Origin: Anticarsia gemmatalis
Lineage: Eukaryota > Arthropoda > Insecta > Lepidoptera > Erebidae
NCBI RefSeq assembly: GCF_050436995.1
Contig: NC_134765.1
Span: 7,839,501-7,903,500 of the forward strand
Reading direction: 5' to 3'
DNA length: 64,000 nt
In this document: positions 42,229 to 56,846 of the stretch, piece after piece
Numbering within the stretch: position 1 is the stretch's first letter
How the letters are laid out: every line of letters starts with the position of its first letter
The notes under the pieces: generated by a model
What the model was told of the DNA's origin: nothing
Database searches by the model: none
Seen by the model: only the letters and a program-made list of their open reading frames with translations
Made by a program: the position numbers and the translations under genes

Positions 42229-45200
42229 AATTTGGCCTGAAAATAGATTTCTAAAAATATTTTTTTCATATTCAAAATAACACCTACTTCCCTAGAGACA
42301 CAACCGCTGCATATAATATCAACTGAATAAAACAGTCTCTCAACAACGAGAGAACAAAAATAAATTCACCCAAAATACAATTTCAAATTTCATATTCCTA
42401 CATGATGAATGGTTCGCATGTTGCCTTCACAAAAGAGGTTCTTTAAACTAAACGCGAGATGAAACTTAACGTTAGTCTGGATATTCTCAGTCCAGATTTA
42501 CTAAATAACATTTCGCTTCAAGAAGTGAAATTAGTGAAAGTTGGTTAGTTCAAGGAAAATCTAGGAAACAAAATTGCAATGCTCGCAAAATTCGGTTGAA
42601 GGTAAAGTCTCGGTGTTTGTGATTTAGAAGCCGCAATGCTAACTTGAAGCTTGTTTTCTAATGGAAATGGAAAGGAATTCGTATGAAATATCGCTCGTGC
42701 ACATAATTTTGTTCTAGGAAGTATTTTTTAAATAGCAATGTTTGCAATTTGTGTGTAATCACTAATCATGTTTTCAAATTATCGAGAAACGTTAATATAC
42801 TTTTCAATATTAACATTCATGATATCTGTCTACACTTATTGGTTAACGTAAACGGGTTGTGTATTTTCATTGGTATTGTATTTTCTGTACTCCATCAAAA
42901 CATTATCTCAAGCTTGTTTTATGTCGTCGTTAACTAATTAATACAATATAAACAAAATGTAAAAAATAAACAGGCTTCAAAAAGCAAATGTTTATTCTAG
43001 AGACGAACCCGAAAAGATGAGGCAATTCATAAAGAATTCAATTTTTAATTTTAACTTCATTCCACGAATCCAATTTTGCTACGGACTCGAAAATACTAAG
43101 ATTTCCACTTATACCTTCATATTTACTTGCTTTTACAAAATCGTTCGTTCATTTCTTGGAATTCGAGAAATCCAGTTATGAAACGGGCGCTAATCGAAGT
43201 GCATAGCTCGTTCGGTTCCTGGGTCAAAAGAGCTAAAGAAACGTCTGACCTACATAACGTTGTCGTCGATTTGTCCGACCACAGATGGGTATTTATCCAA
43301 TATATATTTTATGTGGAAGAAATTGTCATTTGTCATCTTTCGAATTAGATTTAGGTTAGCCTCGTGTTTTCGCAGAAAATGTGTCTGAGTTAGAGTCAAG
43401 GTACAAGTAATGTGTTTGTAGAGATAAAATAAATGAACGTGTTCATAGAAATAGAATATCAAGGCAAGAATTTAGTGTATCAAATAATAATTAGACCAGT
43501 ATCGAAGGCAGATTACAAATAAATGGACAAAGAAGATTTGGTAAACATACTTCTGTAATTTTGTAGACAAAACGAGCACAGGTTTGCTGAAAGTAATAAT
43601 TTCGAGAAAAAATCGTTTCACTACAGTGTTTAAATTATCAGGATGGTTCCGTGAAACTGAATTACCTTTGAAGAATTAACGCTAGCACTTCGTGAATTTC
43701 AAATTTCGTGCTACCTGTACTACTCTAGGAGATTTTTGGAAAATAAATTGTTTAAATCTGGTTATTTAGTACTGAGCTGCCGAACTATCCAAATAATTAT
43801 GTTTTTAAAGACTACACCTGCAATAGGTGATAATTACACGATATTTCTGAATGTCATAAACCATCAAAGACAGAACTATATTACTGCAAAGTACGCATGC
43901 CTGCCTAACCTTGAGTTCAAGGCTAGACCAGTAATTTTACATAACTTCGCAGCAGCGAACGTATGTAAAATTACCCGCCGGTATACAAAGCTGCGAACAT
44001 TTTGCCACATTTCGGCGTAACATCAATTTATTCAGCTGTTGCTCAACTTATGAATGTTAATCTTCCCACGCTCACTTTTTTCCTATTCTCAGATCATCAG
44101 TGAAATATTATCCGCACAAATGCCGAGCAGAAATTTCTACCAAAAAATCCTCAGACTAATTCAGTATTTTTTCTCTCATAAAATAAGTCAAATAAGGCTG
44201 ATTTTGCTATAATAGTCTAGCAAATGGTAAAGACGTGTTTACATTAAGGTCTGTTAGTACTAGAAATCATTTTTTCCGCAACATATTTTAGGTTGAAACA
44301 TGAGTTTAATTTGTCCGGGTGGAATTCATAAATATTTCGCAGATAAAAATAACAGAGAGGCTTAACAAAATATCATTACGTCCGTTTTCAATTTCGAGAC
44401 GAAATGAAAATAAGTAGCGCCCACGTTTTACTAAATATAGCGATTATTCCAGACACAATACTAAACAATGTCCGTGTACTTAACGGTGATCAAAGGAAAG
44501 ATGAAATGATTAGACAGTTATTTCTGTAAATTCAGATACTAATCCACAGTGCCTCACACCTCCACAACGCAAAAAAATTGTATGAGTCTTAATGTAGATG
44601 AAAATATGCTAAGAAAATATATTATGCATTGCGTTTATTTTTATGTATTACATTCAGTAACATTTTCTTGTCTTTTAATTAACCATCTTGCTCATGCCAT
44701 ATCCTACCTGGAATGCACGCAGATTTGCCAACGCTGTCAAAATAAACAGCTTACCTTGTATACTAGTATCCTCTGTAGCTGTGAGTAACAAGACGCAACG
44801 ATTCTCCGAATTGTGACTAATCGCGTCACGTCAAATCGTATTGCGTCGCATTTGTCGTTCTTGTTCAACGGGCCATATTTCTTAGGTCAGTTAAGGTGAG
44901 AACAAAGTGAGTTGATAACTTCCTTATTTAGAAGAGAGAGATCGTTTCTCGATTATCGATAAATTTATCAAAAAGTAATCAGGCAGCGCCCCTAACGTTT
45001 TGCCGCATGGTCTATTTACTGCAAAAACTTTTTTATGCCAAACCTTGGCTAGTAAATAGTACCGACTGTAACAAATCGTACTCGGTCTCTTCCATGCTAC
45101 GAATCCCATATAGTAGTGGGGTCTGCCTTTCTGATCTTTCTCCTCTACTTCCCTCTATCCTGGACATTGTCTTCGAAAATCTCGCACATACTCATGTCTT

Positions 45201-48200
45201 CTTGCAAATAATTTTCCATCTTGTTATAAAACCGTACTACGGAACCTATACTGTTGCCCACTTTTGTTTAATGCCAGCAACGTCTGCTACGAATATTCAT
45301 ATCACAAAGTTGTGCAGCCATTTTCCCCAATTACTTGTTTCTCCCCAAAGAAAAAATAAAAACGGTTTTATTACAAGTTTCGAGGGCAAGGTCACGAAGC
45401 TTAGCTGATCAACGTTTTACGAAGGTTACAGAATTTGGCTTACTTTACAAAGTGCGGTAATCCCTTGATTGTCGGCAACGATGGCAAGTTTCGTTTTCAG
45501 AGATAAATAAGTTTATTTATACTTTCAAAAGATTCGTTTGGCTGGTTATTTGCTTGTTCTAAAAATGGATTTGTAATATAATGTATTAACGAAATACTTT
45601 TTATAAATTCTATCATGTGAAAATCGCCATCACAATTCAATTTCTACCTCAAGATGAGATTGGGGAACTACGCAATTTATCCTTAGTTACGTTTGAATTA
45701 TATAAAATATTGGTGATAATAAATTTGGTGAATATGTTATACGATCTCGTCACTATCGAAATCTACGAGTCAACATCTAAATCAATTATCGCTCATTTAT
45801 TTACAATCTTATCTTAAACCTATATTTGAAGTAAAAAAAAAAACAAGTACGATTCCCTTCAAAAGCATCCTATTAACGTCTATAATCACCTTCACCATCA
45901 ACCTCACACCAAAAACAGAAAAAAAAATCTACGAAAGAGAAAAACCAGCCAATGTGTATCGCACTTAACTCGGCCCAAAGCTCGTTAGGGATCACTTTAG
46001 ATAGCCCCGACGATTACCCGACGATTCAAGAAGTTCCCCAGTCTCAGTATTCGTAAATAAAAAATACACGCCTTAATTCGACCGCCTCAAAACTTTGGCC
46101 CAGTATTAGTGGGCACCCTCTATGTTTTTTACGTGAAACATTTGTGTGAGTAGGGTAGCCACGAGTTTAGGAGCTCATGTGTTGAATATTTGGTAAGGAT
46201 TAACTGTTACAGAATTCATGAAGGTCAAAGGGTTGTTGGTAAGATCGTTTTTGCATGTCGTAGAATGAATACTTAGGCAAGTCTTGTGCCGAGGACCGTT
46301 TGTATGTCTTCGTCTTTGTTTCGTCAGTATGTGGTTTTAGGGACTCTAAGATTTTGTTCTTTGTCATGATTTCTAATGACTTAAAAATGAAAATTTGCCA
46401 GTGTTGCTCAATGTTGCATTATGGCATGTTCTCTTCCAATTTTTGTCTACGATTTTGTATAGTTTAGTGTTCTTAAATTTTGTTCTGTCTCAAGTATTTT
46501 ACAAAATTGCAACTGTTAATATAGTCACTCCATTTTATAAAGGTTCTATCTACTTCCCAGCTGTATTCACTTCGTTTGCTTTATCGTTATTTTGGTCACA
46601 ATCACACTATAAAACTATCATCTGAAACTATCAATGACATTGTATTTCTTATTTGCAGCAACATATTACTTGCAACATGGTAACCCTATCCAGGAGAGGT
46701 TTTTACGGCGCCGCCAGTTGTCTTGCGGCTAATATGTTTTATATCTCGCAAGGAGGCCGAGTAATAAAATCTTGGTTACTTTAGAAATGCTCGGATTTTT
46801 GTACGAAATACCCAGGGAATGAAGGAAGTTTTGTACAGTCTGTAATTTGATACAAAATATTGTGTAAATAAGACTGTGATAGAGTACGCGAGCTCGAATA
46901 ACGAAATATAGAAATATTATTACGAACCTTCTTTTACGTAGTGGACTTGGATAAAAGAAAGTAAAGATTTCTTTTTATTATGTTGGGAAAATAGTTCTTA
47001 TATTAACGTTTGGTTTTTAATTCTTAGTAGAATGTGCCTGAAAGGTCTGATTTAGGTTTCTTTGAAGGTTTAAAGCGAAATGTCTGGACCAAAACCTAAG
47101 TTCCAATTCTAAATTATTGCTGAGAACGTATTACAAAAGAGCTATGCCACCTCAACCCATAGTTACTTGAACTCAAAAGTAAAACTAAAAGTATGTATGC
47201 CGACTAGAAAATAAAAAATAACAGTATTGTAAAAAAGACCAATAAGAATTTCTTCACTTTTGTACAGAGCTCAGCAAAGTCTTAAAAATAATTATAAACG
47301 CGTAATATTATTAAGTCATTAAGCTTTTAACTACAAGAAATCTAAGAAATTAGATAACAATAACTTGTAAGAAATCATAACTTAAAAAAATATGAACATG
47401 TAAGTAATTACGAAGATATTTCGTGATCTTATAATCTTCTTATGAGGTACAGTTTTATTGTTATGTATTTATTTTGATTCCGCAATGCCGTATGACAAGA
47501 CGTATGGATGTGAAAGATATAAAGGAAGTTTGTAACAATGCCGTTCTTTAGTTTCTGCCTACCCGTGTTTAAAAAAAAGTAAAGTCTTATGTTCGTTGTT
47601 TTAACTCTTTCCAGATGCAATGGAAACGTGTAAGAAGCTGTCGATTTTAGTCTGATTTTAAAAAAGTGAAGATTTGTTTGCAAAATCAGAATAAAAAAAG
47701 TTTAATGCATAACTTATGCAAATATAATGCAAAAAAGATTATCTGTTTCCCATTTCAGCGAAAGCTATGAAGAATCCCAGTTATGTTGAAATATTTCAGC
47801 TCTTATCCACTTAAATACAAACAGCATTAAAATACAATAGAATCCGAATAATCGCGGATATTTACCGAACAAAACAAATGGATCATATTGTTGCGAACAT
47901 AAATGGAATATCAACGCTGATTTAAGCGTTGATTATCTCGCACACCCGGGGAAATAAAGGCGTAAGTTGAATAAACTCGAAACACGAGAGTCAAAACACT
48001 GTTTAAAACAAAATATATTTTTATGTGTTAGGTTCTCTGATACATATATACATAAAATCACTCTTTTTCCCATAGGTATAAGTATAGACCACACCATACT
48101 TGTTATAGCAAATAATAACAAAAGTAGTAGAAAAAGTAAATGTTTTATAAACAATTGAAGTATGACTTCTTTAGTTTATAAAACATTGAAGGTACAACAA

Positions 48201-50599
48201 GAAGAACACACGAACGTTTAGGTAGTAAAAACCTTAAGGTTTACGTTTAAATTTATCAAAGAAAAATATCTTGTGTTTTTATTTATACCTTAAAACTGCA
48301 ATGCAACAAATATCAAGTATTTTGTACTTACGCCTTTGCACTGGCTGTGCGATCCCAACAAAAGCTGGCTATAAAATATTCATAGGAATAAACACAATGG
48401 GTAAAGAGAATAATCATTAAAGATCAAGATCTGTTTGAATGGCACAATAATCGAGGATACAGAAATATAAAGTGTCGGAAGCGAGGGACTATTCAAACTC
48501 GATTTGCATAACAAACATGCGGCTAAAATGAAAACCCTTCGATGGAAACTGAAGGTTAATGCAGTGAGTAGGGTTTTTTTGGAAACTACCTCTCTTTCAC
48601 AAAAGATTAATTTTATACTAGAATCAAATAAAAGCAACTAATTAAATCCAACCCGATGTCACTGTGGAAAGAGTGGAAACTGAATGGAAATTTAACCCAT
48701 GCACGCAATGATAACTGCATGGTAATTTACCTATCTACAGCGTCTCATCATCATTATGCATTGGTAACTATTATACTACAGTCATGAGCTTTTCAAGTGC
48801 AACTGGAATTGTGTACTTTTTGTCTACCATAGGCGCTCTTGTTCAGAACCGATAAACATTTAAAAGTATTGATCAATTCATCTTTTGATAATAAGAACTA
48901 GTATTGAAATAAAATCCTTAGATTTTAATACTTAATTAGAGACTATTTATGAGAACACTATATTATTACAAAATCTCTATTACATTATTCAAAAGAGATT
49001 AATAATCCCTCAGATCGTGTGAAACATCTCTAAAACAAACTTTGTTATTCCTTTGATTACACGGTTTATTATTCAGAATGATAATTAAAATTAATGACGA
49101 TGTACTAATCAAAGGCCGTATCATGTTGATTGTTGAACTTCAGACAGACGAATGATCAAGGGGAGATATTTCCATTATAATCCCGCATGGTGTGCCTCAA
49201 ACATAATATATGTAATTGTCTATTAAGTAGGTATAATTACGTTGGACTATTTACTTCCTCGTTTAATGACCATCGGTGCTTGTGAATTTCTTGTCGTGAA
49301 TGTCGGAAAATGATGTTGCCTCTGATCGTAAATTATCTGCATGGGAAATTTTATCAAAATCAGTTTAGCTGTTCAACCTCTTGAGTGTAATTCACAGACA
49401 GATGTGTGAGTCGGTTTATAGGGTAAGGTATATTACGATTTTGTAAAAAAAAAAATGATCCGATAGTGAATTGTGTTAGGCGCACCAGAATAATTATATA
49501 ATAATTGCTTTTATAATATATTTCATGGTGTATTTTGTATGAAATATATTTCCTTAATTGCATTCTAATTAGATAAGTTGAACATGAATCATATACTTTT
49601 AAATGCTAAATGCTATAGTGATTTGATTACATTACATTGATATTAATTTCTCTTTATCACTAAATTTGCTCTCAACTCGTCAACTCACTTGCGAATCAAA
49701 ACAAATAAAGGGGTTTTCATGGTTGTGATAACGCCAGACAACTGACAAAGCATATCGCAGAACGCGTATCGCGAAATACGACATAACGGTCTTCGAAACA
49801 GAAAGGGAACGGATTAAAAGTTTTAAGTGATTTAATCTCGGTAAGGGCGAAAGATTTGCCGAAAATTTTGCCTGCAAATGAAATGGAAATTTGGAAGAGA
49901 GTAAATTTTTAAGTGGTGCTCGATTCCTTGGGTGTTTTGTTTTATAATATTATTAAAGTTTTTGGACTTTCATAATACAGTCTAGCTTGAGAAAAACGTT
50001 TGAATTCATTATAATTGATTAACAATAGTATAATAACGCACCGGGTCTTAACCGCGATTAAAAATTATCCGATACCTTATTTGTCTACTCGACGTTTGGA
50101 TGGACGGAGTGACAACGGTCGATGCAATTCGATCGCGGCGCGCGCCTTGAAACTGATAGACGGACTTTCCAATTCCGAATATTAGTTTGAATACTATGTC
50201 TTTCACAAAGCTTTAAATACCTACCTTTTAAGGTATTTTAAGACTAATACAATGACCAGCAAATCTTTTTAACGTTCGCAAACAACCTATACAATTTCCG
50301 ACAATATTTTTTCCAAAATGAATTTTAAAAGGAATATCATCTTTCATTTCGTACATCACGTCCGTGATCTGAAGTCAAATCATTGTCCATTGTGTAACGG
50401 CTACACAAAAACTTTTTATAGCCGTTTTCGGCTAATAAAAGCTTTTCTTTTGAACCTACTCTTTTGTCGAACTTTCAATTCTTTGATTCATACTTTTTTC
50501 TAAATTGTTGTTTACTGTCTTTGATACTTGTTTTATGATCAAAGTTTAATTCGTGAATTAGTAACTTTTATAAATACTAGAATGAATAATAAATCTCAT
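42229..50599. other. 8.4-kb tract with no gene and no recognised repeat
   Basis: The longest repeat-free stretch. Open frames up to 133 codons (45,007-45,408, +) carry no motif. Several blocks are less AT-rich than their surroundings and look unique: 44,785-44,880 (TCGCGTCACGTCAAATCGTA), 45,955-46,120 (CTCGGCCCAAAGCTCGTTAG), 46,675-46,765 (TTTTTACGGCGCCGCCAGTT) and 50,035-50,165 (GATCGCGGCGCGCGCC). Such islands in a repeat-poor tract would fit conserved non-coding elements in an intron or gene-poor region. This cannot be shown from one sequence. Confidence 0.4.
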
Positions 50600-50819
50600 T
50601 TTTTTTTTCTCATTTAAAAAGACAACTCCCGCACTAAGAATTGCTCTTGTGTCGCGGGGACTTTTACAAACATACAAACAACGGACACAAAGCACAACCA
50701 GACCGGAAGCAATTATTTGTGGATCGCACAAATAATTGCTCCGTGTGGGAATCGAACCCACGACCTCCCGTTGCAGTGGTATCGGCGTGGCGACCTAAAC
50801 CACTGCGCCACGGAGGCAG
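50600..50819 (-). mobile_element. tRNA-derived SINE (family A), full length
   Basis: Minus strand: GCCTCCGTGGCGCAGTGGTT with A box TGGCGCAGTGG, then GGTCGTGGGTTCGATTCCCA with a perfect B box, then CACGGAGCAATTATTTGTGC, GGTCTGGTTGTGCTTTGTGT and TAAAAGTCCCCGCGACACAA. It ends in GGGAGTTGTCTTTTTAAATG, AGAAAAAAAAAA. It is the best-preserved copy here: a canonical head, complete middle and A-tail. Frames on both strands through it are by-products. Confidence 0.88.
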
Positions 50820-52525
50820 TCTAACGTTAAAACGTTTAAAACGTTTTACCAATAGCTTATTTATGATTTCATAGAGATTTTATTAACTAATATTGATATT
50901 AACCAATTAATATCCAATTTTCTGATGTCGCCTTTACGCCTTTACTGTGACGGACTCGTTTTTCGGAGAACACGATAATAGTTGGTCCCAGTTGTTATCA
51001 ATTGTTACAATGGTCACTATTTCAAATTGGGCTCGTGCTAATTTAATCAATCGCAAACTATGTTATACATTTTGTTTTAAGAAATATTATAACAAAAACA
51101 TTGTCAGTCACGTATAAAATATTTTCCAGCTCAGCTTTCTTATTAAACACTTAAATTAATTAGCTCCAACAAAACACAAAAGCAAAACTCATCTTCATTA
51201 AGAAAGTTCTTTTAATTTACCGCAAAAGAACGGTCTAAGAGTACAGCGCAAAAATAACGATGCATAATAAAACATGCATTATTAAACCCATAAGTTTTCA
51301 GTTACTAACAACTTGGTTTACATTCTCGCGGTACTGTAATATATTCAGACGCGGTGGGGCGACGAAATAAGCGAGTTTAATTTAACTATTTTGTTGGAAT
51401 TGCACGTTGCAGTGTGGAATTGGCAAACCGCACGGAAATACGTACGAGTATGTGTGGCTTTATGCGGGTACAGATTAGAAACACCACTGACTCTTTACGA
51501 GTGACAGTGGAATGTATTTTAACTGGATTGGAAATATATTATTTGGAATAATCGGCAGTGTGCAATTTTATGCAAATACATGGGTGATATAACAACAATT
51601 GGGAATATCAATGTATGTGTCATTTTAACGATCGATTACGATGGCTGCTGTGATTTATCTGGAAGGCTGGGTTTTATTTCTTATAATACTAAAAGCCAGC
51701 TTATTATCTTACTACAGGTTTTTACGACACCTCCAGTCTCCTGTGTAATACAGCTACGGAGGTAAAACTAAAAGTGGAAAGCCACTTTTCTTTCCATAGG
51801 AGATCTTCCGGTGATTATTATTTTAGACAGTAGCTGTGAGCAGCGAGTGTGATGGAATGCGCATTGTACATCTCTTGTTATTCTCCCGCTATTCTTATAG
51901 CCGAACTATCATGCGTGCGAATACACCTGACGTGACAAAATGTATGTTCATAAGACTGTCTGCGCGAATGCCGACTGTATCAGAGATAAGCGATATATTT
52001 TACGCGAAGCCGGCTCTTCTTCATGCCCCCCTGGTATCTGATGATGGAGTTGCAAGGTATTTTCTTATCTGCAACGAAATATGAGCTGTGGAGTATTATT
52101 ACACAGTATTTGTGTGGTTTTGCGTGTTTTATACGCAATGATACGGGGTTATAATGTAGTTGGTTATTTAGATTAAATTTATGAGTAGTGGTAGTGTTTG
52201 TTAAAGTAAAACAGACCGTCGCAAAGGAGACAAAGAATGTGAAATTTCATAAATTATAACCCGATACTGTCACACATTAATATACGTGTCTTTTAGATAA
52301 TAAATTAAGTGTACTGATTTCTTTTAATCATATCAGAGTCATTAGTTAGGTGTGTACGTATCAGTAACCTGATTATTGATAAATAACAATCCATCTAGAT
52401 TTTGACCCAGCCCACATCCAACTGCTTCACATTGATCATGCAATACCTTAATTTCCTTGACACGTAAAGACAACGTTAAATCAGTCGTGATATCGAACTA
52501 ATGAGAGGATGCTGATGTTAGCCTT
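50820..52525. other. No gene recognised
   Basis: Two less AT-rich, repeat-free blocks: 51,345-51,510 (ACGCGGTGGGGCGACG, GGCAAACCGCACGG) and 51,830-52,045 (CTGCGCGAATGCCGACTG, GCGAAGCCGGCTC). Open frames at 51,580-51,765 and 51,836-52,084 have no known family. Confidence 0.35.
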
Positions 52526-52697
52526 TAAGAATTGCTCTTGTGTCGCGGAGACTTTTACAAACATACAAACAACGGACACAAAGCACGACCAGACCCGAAA
52601 CAATTATTTGTGGATCACACAAATAATAATTGCTCCGAGTGTGAATCGAATCAATGGTATTGACGTGGCGACCTAAAACACTGCGCCACGGAGGCAG
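52526..52697 (-). mobile_element. tRNA-derived SINE (family A), internally deleted
   Basis: Plus strand: AAGAATTGCTCTTGTGTCGC, GGAGACTTTTACAAACATAC, AAACAACGGACACAAAGCAC, closely matching 50,636 onward. The head (TGCGCCACGGAGGC) is also present. About 20 bp around the B box are missing or mutated (GTGAATCGAATCAATGGTAT), so the promoter is broken. The A-tail side stops at AAGAATTGC, lacking the last ~35 bp seen at 50,600. Confidence 0.82.
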
Positions 52698-55600
52698 TCA
52701 AAGCATATCAAATCACCCTTCGGCAATATAATAAAACTGCTTTCCACAGCAATTTTTCACAAATAGTCGATAGCTTCCAAATCTACCCCTTCATACTATC
52801 AAATAAACAACTTGAGCCAGCCCATCTAATTTCGATGTACCCGACATAAACCAGACGCAGTGCCCATATCGTTTATCAGTCATAACGTTTAAGCCGGGAG
52901 AGCAATAAACACAATATCCCCTGGGTTTATGTAGATGTCCGTCATGCCTTTGTCGTATAAATTATGACGTCATGATGCCTTCTGGTGTAGCTTTGAAGTA
53001 TTATGGGATTTGAGAAGATGTGTAGGTTATAATTAAATGGGTATTTGCTTTGGCTTGTAGTAAATCTAGCTTGTTGTTTCGCGAGTTAAACTACATTGGT
53101 AACTATTGGCAGCTCTTTGCATTATTATTGACCGCAATTTGTTTACTAGTTGACGAGGCGTCGCCCCCTCTTTTGAACCAGTGTAAGGTAACAGCGACTA
53201 TCATAATTGCCAACATTCGACGAATAAATCATTTGATGTTGATATTTAATTCTGATAATGGTTTCACCATACAGAAGACTACAAAAAGTAGACTTCCACA
53301 TAATATAACTTTGTTTAGCAACAAATCTAATCGTTGCAACAACTACGCCACACATTTAAAACAGTAAAACTAGTTTTTCATCCCATATTTTTTCGAAATA
53401 AATCATTCGATTCGCGTAATTTTCTATTACAACGAAACTCTTCAAAACAAAACACCTAAAAACAATTTCGTCCAACAATTTCCTTTAACAATCATTATGG
53501 TAACAAATCCATCATTAGCCCTCATAAAATTTACATACAACGATTTTCTGTTACCCTAGTATTTTGGCATCAATTGTTTACGTCACAACGCACTATTTAT
53601 TTATTCATAGTTAGTGGTCAACCTAGTGTCAAGGTTCTTTTAGCTATCCTAAAACCTTTGACAAGACTTCACGACTATTATTTAATTAGACTAGTAGGTA
53701 CTACGCCAAACTGTCCGAATACAGATAGGCTCTGTTCTTGAGACGGTCGCTTAATCATGTAGTGTCTGCGATGCACTGTGCTTTAACACACTTATTGGGT
53801 ACCGATTGTTTAACGCATTTGGCTATGAGCTAATATAAATCTCTAAATTAAAAAAGGAGGTACTATTTTTCTTTTCATTTAATGGCCAATAAAAACAAAT
53901 GAAGTCTAATAGCGTTGAATAATTCACAAAAAAATGCTTCAAATTTTCATGAGCATAAGACTTTTAAGAACTAAAACCTACAATTAACATTTATTAAAAC
54001 TATCAACGCTTTTAAATCGTAGAAAAAACATCTAAAAATATATATTATTTCAACGATCTCACCGTAATGGTTTCTGTTAGTAAAACTTTATTTCTTAATG
54101 GACGATAAAAGAGCATTACGATTTGCTAATTGCTTTCCAAATTAATTGCAATCAGACGAATCTTTTATACCTCGAAAAATACCTTTTTAGAGATGTTTTT
54201 GTACCCTTTTCATTAAAAGTGTTGAACCTTTTTTCGTAGCTGGTAAAATGAGAATAATAATTTAGTTGCTGCAAATACAAGTTTGTTATTTCGAAATTAA
54301 ATATGTTTTACAAAATAAAATAGCTCTTGATTTATTTAGAGTAATGTCTATCTAGGTTTACAATTGCTATTTCTATCGGATCTTTGACACGTGCTCGCCC
54401 ACATAGTATTTCACTATTTTTAGTTTAGATAAAGCTTGTGTGCTTGTGAATTGTGATGAGTGTATGTTTCAATAGAGAGCCGAACTCTAAAAATATGTTT
54501 GTACCTAAAGTCCATATTAGCACGAAATCGTTAATAACAACTTGGTGCACATTTTTTTACTATATGAAGTTCGAGTTACATCAAATCCTTGATGCACTTT
54601 TTCTCTATTTACCAATCAAATTCTAGTTAGAACAAAGCAATTTGTAGATACATTTACTTAAACCTTTCCACTTAATGCTCTTTTCTGTATTCAAAATATC
54701 ACTAACACTATCCATACAAAAGCAATTTTGAAACACATTTTTTTTTCTAATGTACTTTAAAACGTATTCTCCCTCCACTTTCGTTCGAGTATCTTCTGAG
54801 AGCCGATAAATAAGATCTTCTCAACGCCTGACAATATCAATATTTAACGAGAAACCCGTTTCAATTCCCACCTTTACTTCGCCCTTATTTTGATAGCATT
54901 AGGTGCTGTAATTTGAAATTTTCGATGAAATATTCTGCTTTTTAATGTTTTGTTCTTGTTACGGATATGGACAATTTGGGAATTTAGGTTGAAAAAAAAT
55001 GTTTACTGTCTAGTCTTAGACCAGAGACCAAAAACTTGCATTGTTTTGAATAATAGTTATGAAGTAGCTTATGTTATGAAGTATGAATTGTTATGAAGTT
55101 TTTTTATAGAGTTTCTTTTTATGACTTTCTGTGTAGGTATTTGAATTGGGGATTAGTATTTATGTTATCTAGAATGTTATAATTTACATTCAAACAACTC
55201 AAAGAAACTTAAAACAGATAAATAGATGAGTCCTTACGTCGCTATACACGAAAACCAGAACAATATGCTCAAAATCAAAAGTTACCATATTTTTACTGGA
55301 CGATAATATTTTTATCAAATATCGTACCTAATAAAAGTAGTTGGCTACGAAAGAAAAGAAAATCCCTCGAGGAAGTAAAATCACGAGAAAAATAATGGGA
55401 AAACGAGCGACACCGCGGGCTCTAGATAATTACCATTCATTCTTTTGATTTATAGAGATAGGTTTTATTTCCTAGATAAAACTGCTTTATTTGTTTCCAT
55501 AATGCTTTTGGTGTAAAAGTAATTACAGTTTCACTACCGTATCACTGTAATAAATGTCGTAGGTAACATTCCCAGAAAAAAATCGACAAATAGTTGAAAA

Positions 55601-56846
55601 TTAGATAGATTTCTAGGGAGATTTTACTTAGCGTTAGCTGACTTATTCAGAGTAAATAACGCTATTTGCTTTTTGATATGCCTGCGTTATAAAGTTGCGC
55701 GGAACGTCTTACAATACATTATACACGTATGTGAATGGTAAATGGACTATTCGCATTAAAGCTTAATATATTTTGTATAGTCTTACATAGTAAGTTTGTA
55801 AAATTTATAAAAATCATTCTATATGCAGGAGCTGTCTTCTAAATAAAGGCAAATAGCTGTATCAAAATCTGAATATCCAAGTATTTTCTGTATTCAGTAG
55901 TGTGTATATCCGACGGTCGCAAATCTACCTGATCCATAAATCATATTCTGTGCTGACTCGAGCATTGTGAGCGAAATTCTGAACATTTTTCCGAATTCAT
56001 AAGTGCATTATCTAGGGCAGTAGGTCTTTCAGACTTTCTGAAATTGATGGTACTGTTCGATAGAGCTTAAAAGAACATTTGGAGTACACTTCAGAAGTGG
56101 GGAATATTGGCTGTTAGTGCCAATCTTGTAAATGAAAGCTAGGTTTCGATTTCGTAAAAAAGTCTGCCATTATAGATTTTCATTATCTTCATACAGTTTT
56201 AATAACGCTAGCTAATGAAAGTTGCATAAAATTGTACCTGTTTGATCGTGTTTGTCAAATAAATAATTAACACTTTATAACAGTTAATTACGTTGATTTT
56301 TTTTATATAACAATCTACCAACACTTTAATTACAGTTGCTACTGTAATAACTTTATTTTTTAAAATTTTCCTATATTTTTGACAATATATGATCCTATGC
56401 GACCTGTGATTTCAAACCACTTGATGTCGACTATGCGCAGGTAGACAATTGCCAAAAACAAAACACAACTCCCAAATAAAAACAGTCCATCACAACCAAA
56501 CACAAGAAAAAATGCTAACAGAAAATAAATTCTCAACAAAAACAAGTATTTCAGTAACATTTCCTAATCTATTTCCATTTCTTTGCCGACACGTTCGATG
56601 GTAACGGCTCTTTATCTCCCCATAAGGCTATAACTCATGTTAGTGCCTTCCAACATTGGGATTAGGGTTTATCGCGAAGTTATCGACTTGACAGGTAAGC
56701 TTACTTTATCTATGAAAGTGTAGGGATTATTTTGAATCATGTCTGGTTTATTTTTAGGATGTTGTGTTGGAAATAGTAACATGACGTGATGGCAGTAGGT
56801 ACTATTTTTGGCGATTTTTTAACTTTTAAACTCGTTTATTACTTTT
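52698..56846. other. 4.1-kb tract with no gene and no recognised repeat
   Basis: AT-rich and apparently unique. The 105-codon frame at 53,050-53,367 has no motif. A CRE/AP-1-like palindrome (TATGACGTCATGA) lies at about 52,963-52,975. Blocks with octamer/homeodomain-like words occur near 53,117 (TTTGCATTATTATTGACCGC). Confidence 0.35.

Noticed and set aside
45007..45408. 133-codon plus-strand frame
   Set aside because: No conserved motif, no splice or promoter context, and an overlapping frame on the other strand.
50558..50874. Several 60-77 codon frames on both strands
   Set aside because: All are translations of the SINE family A copy and its flank.
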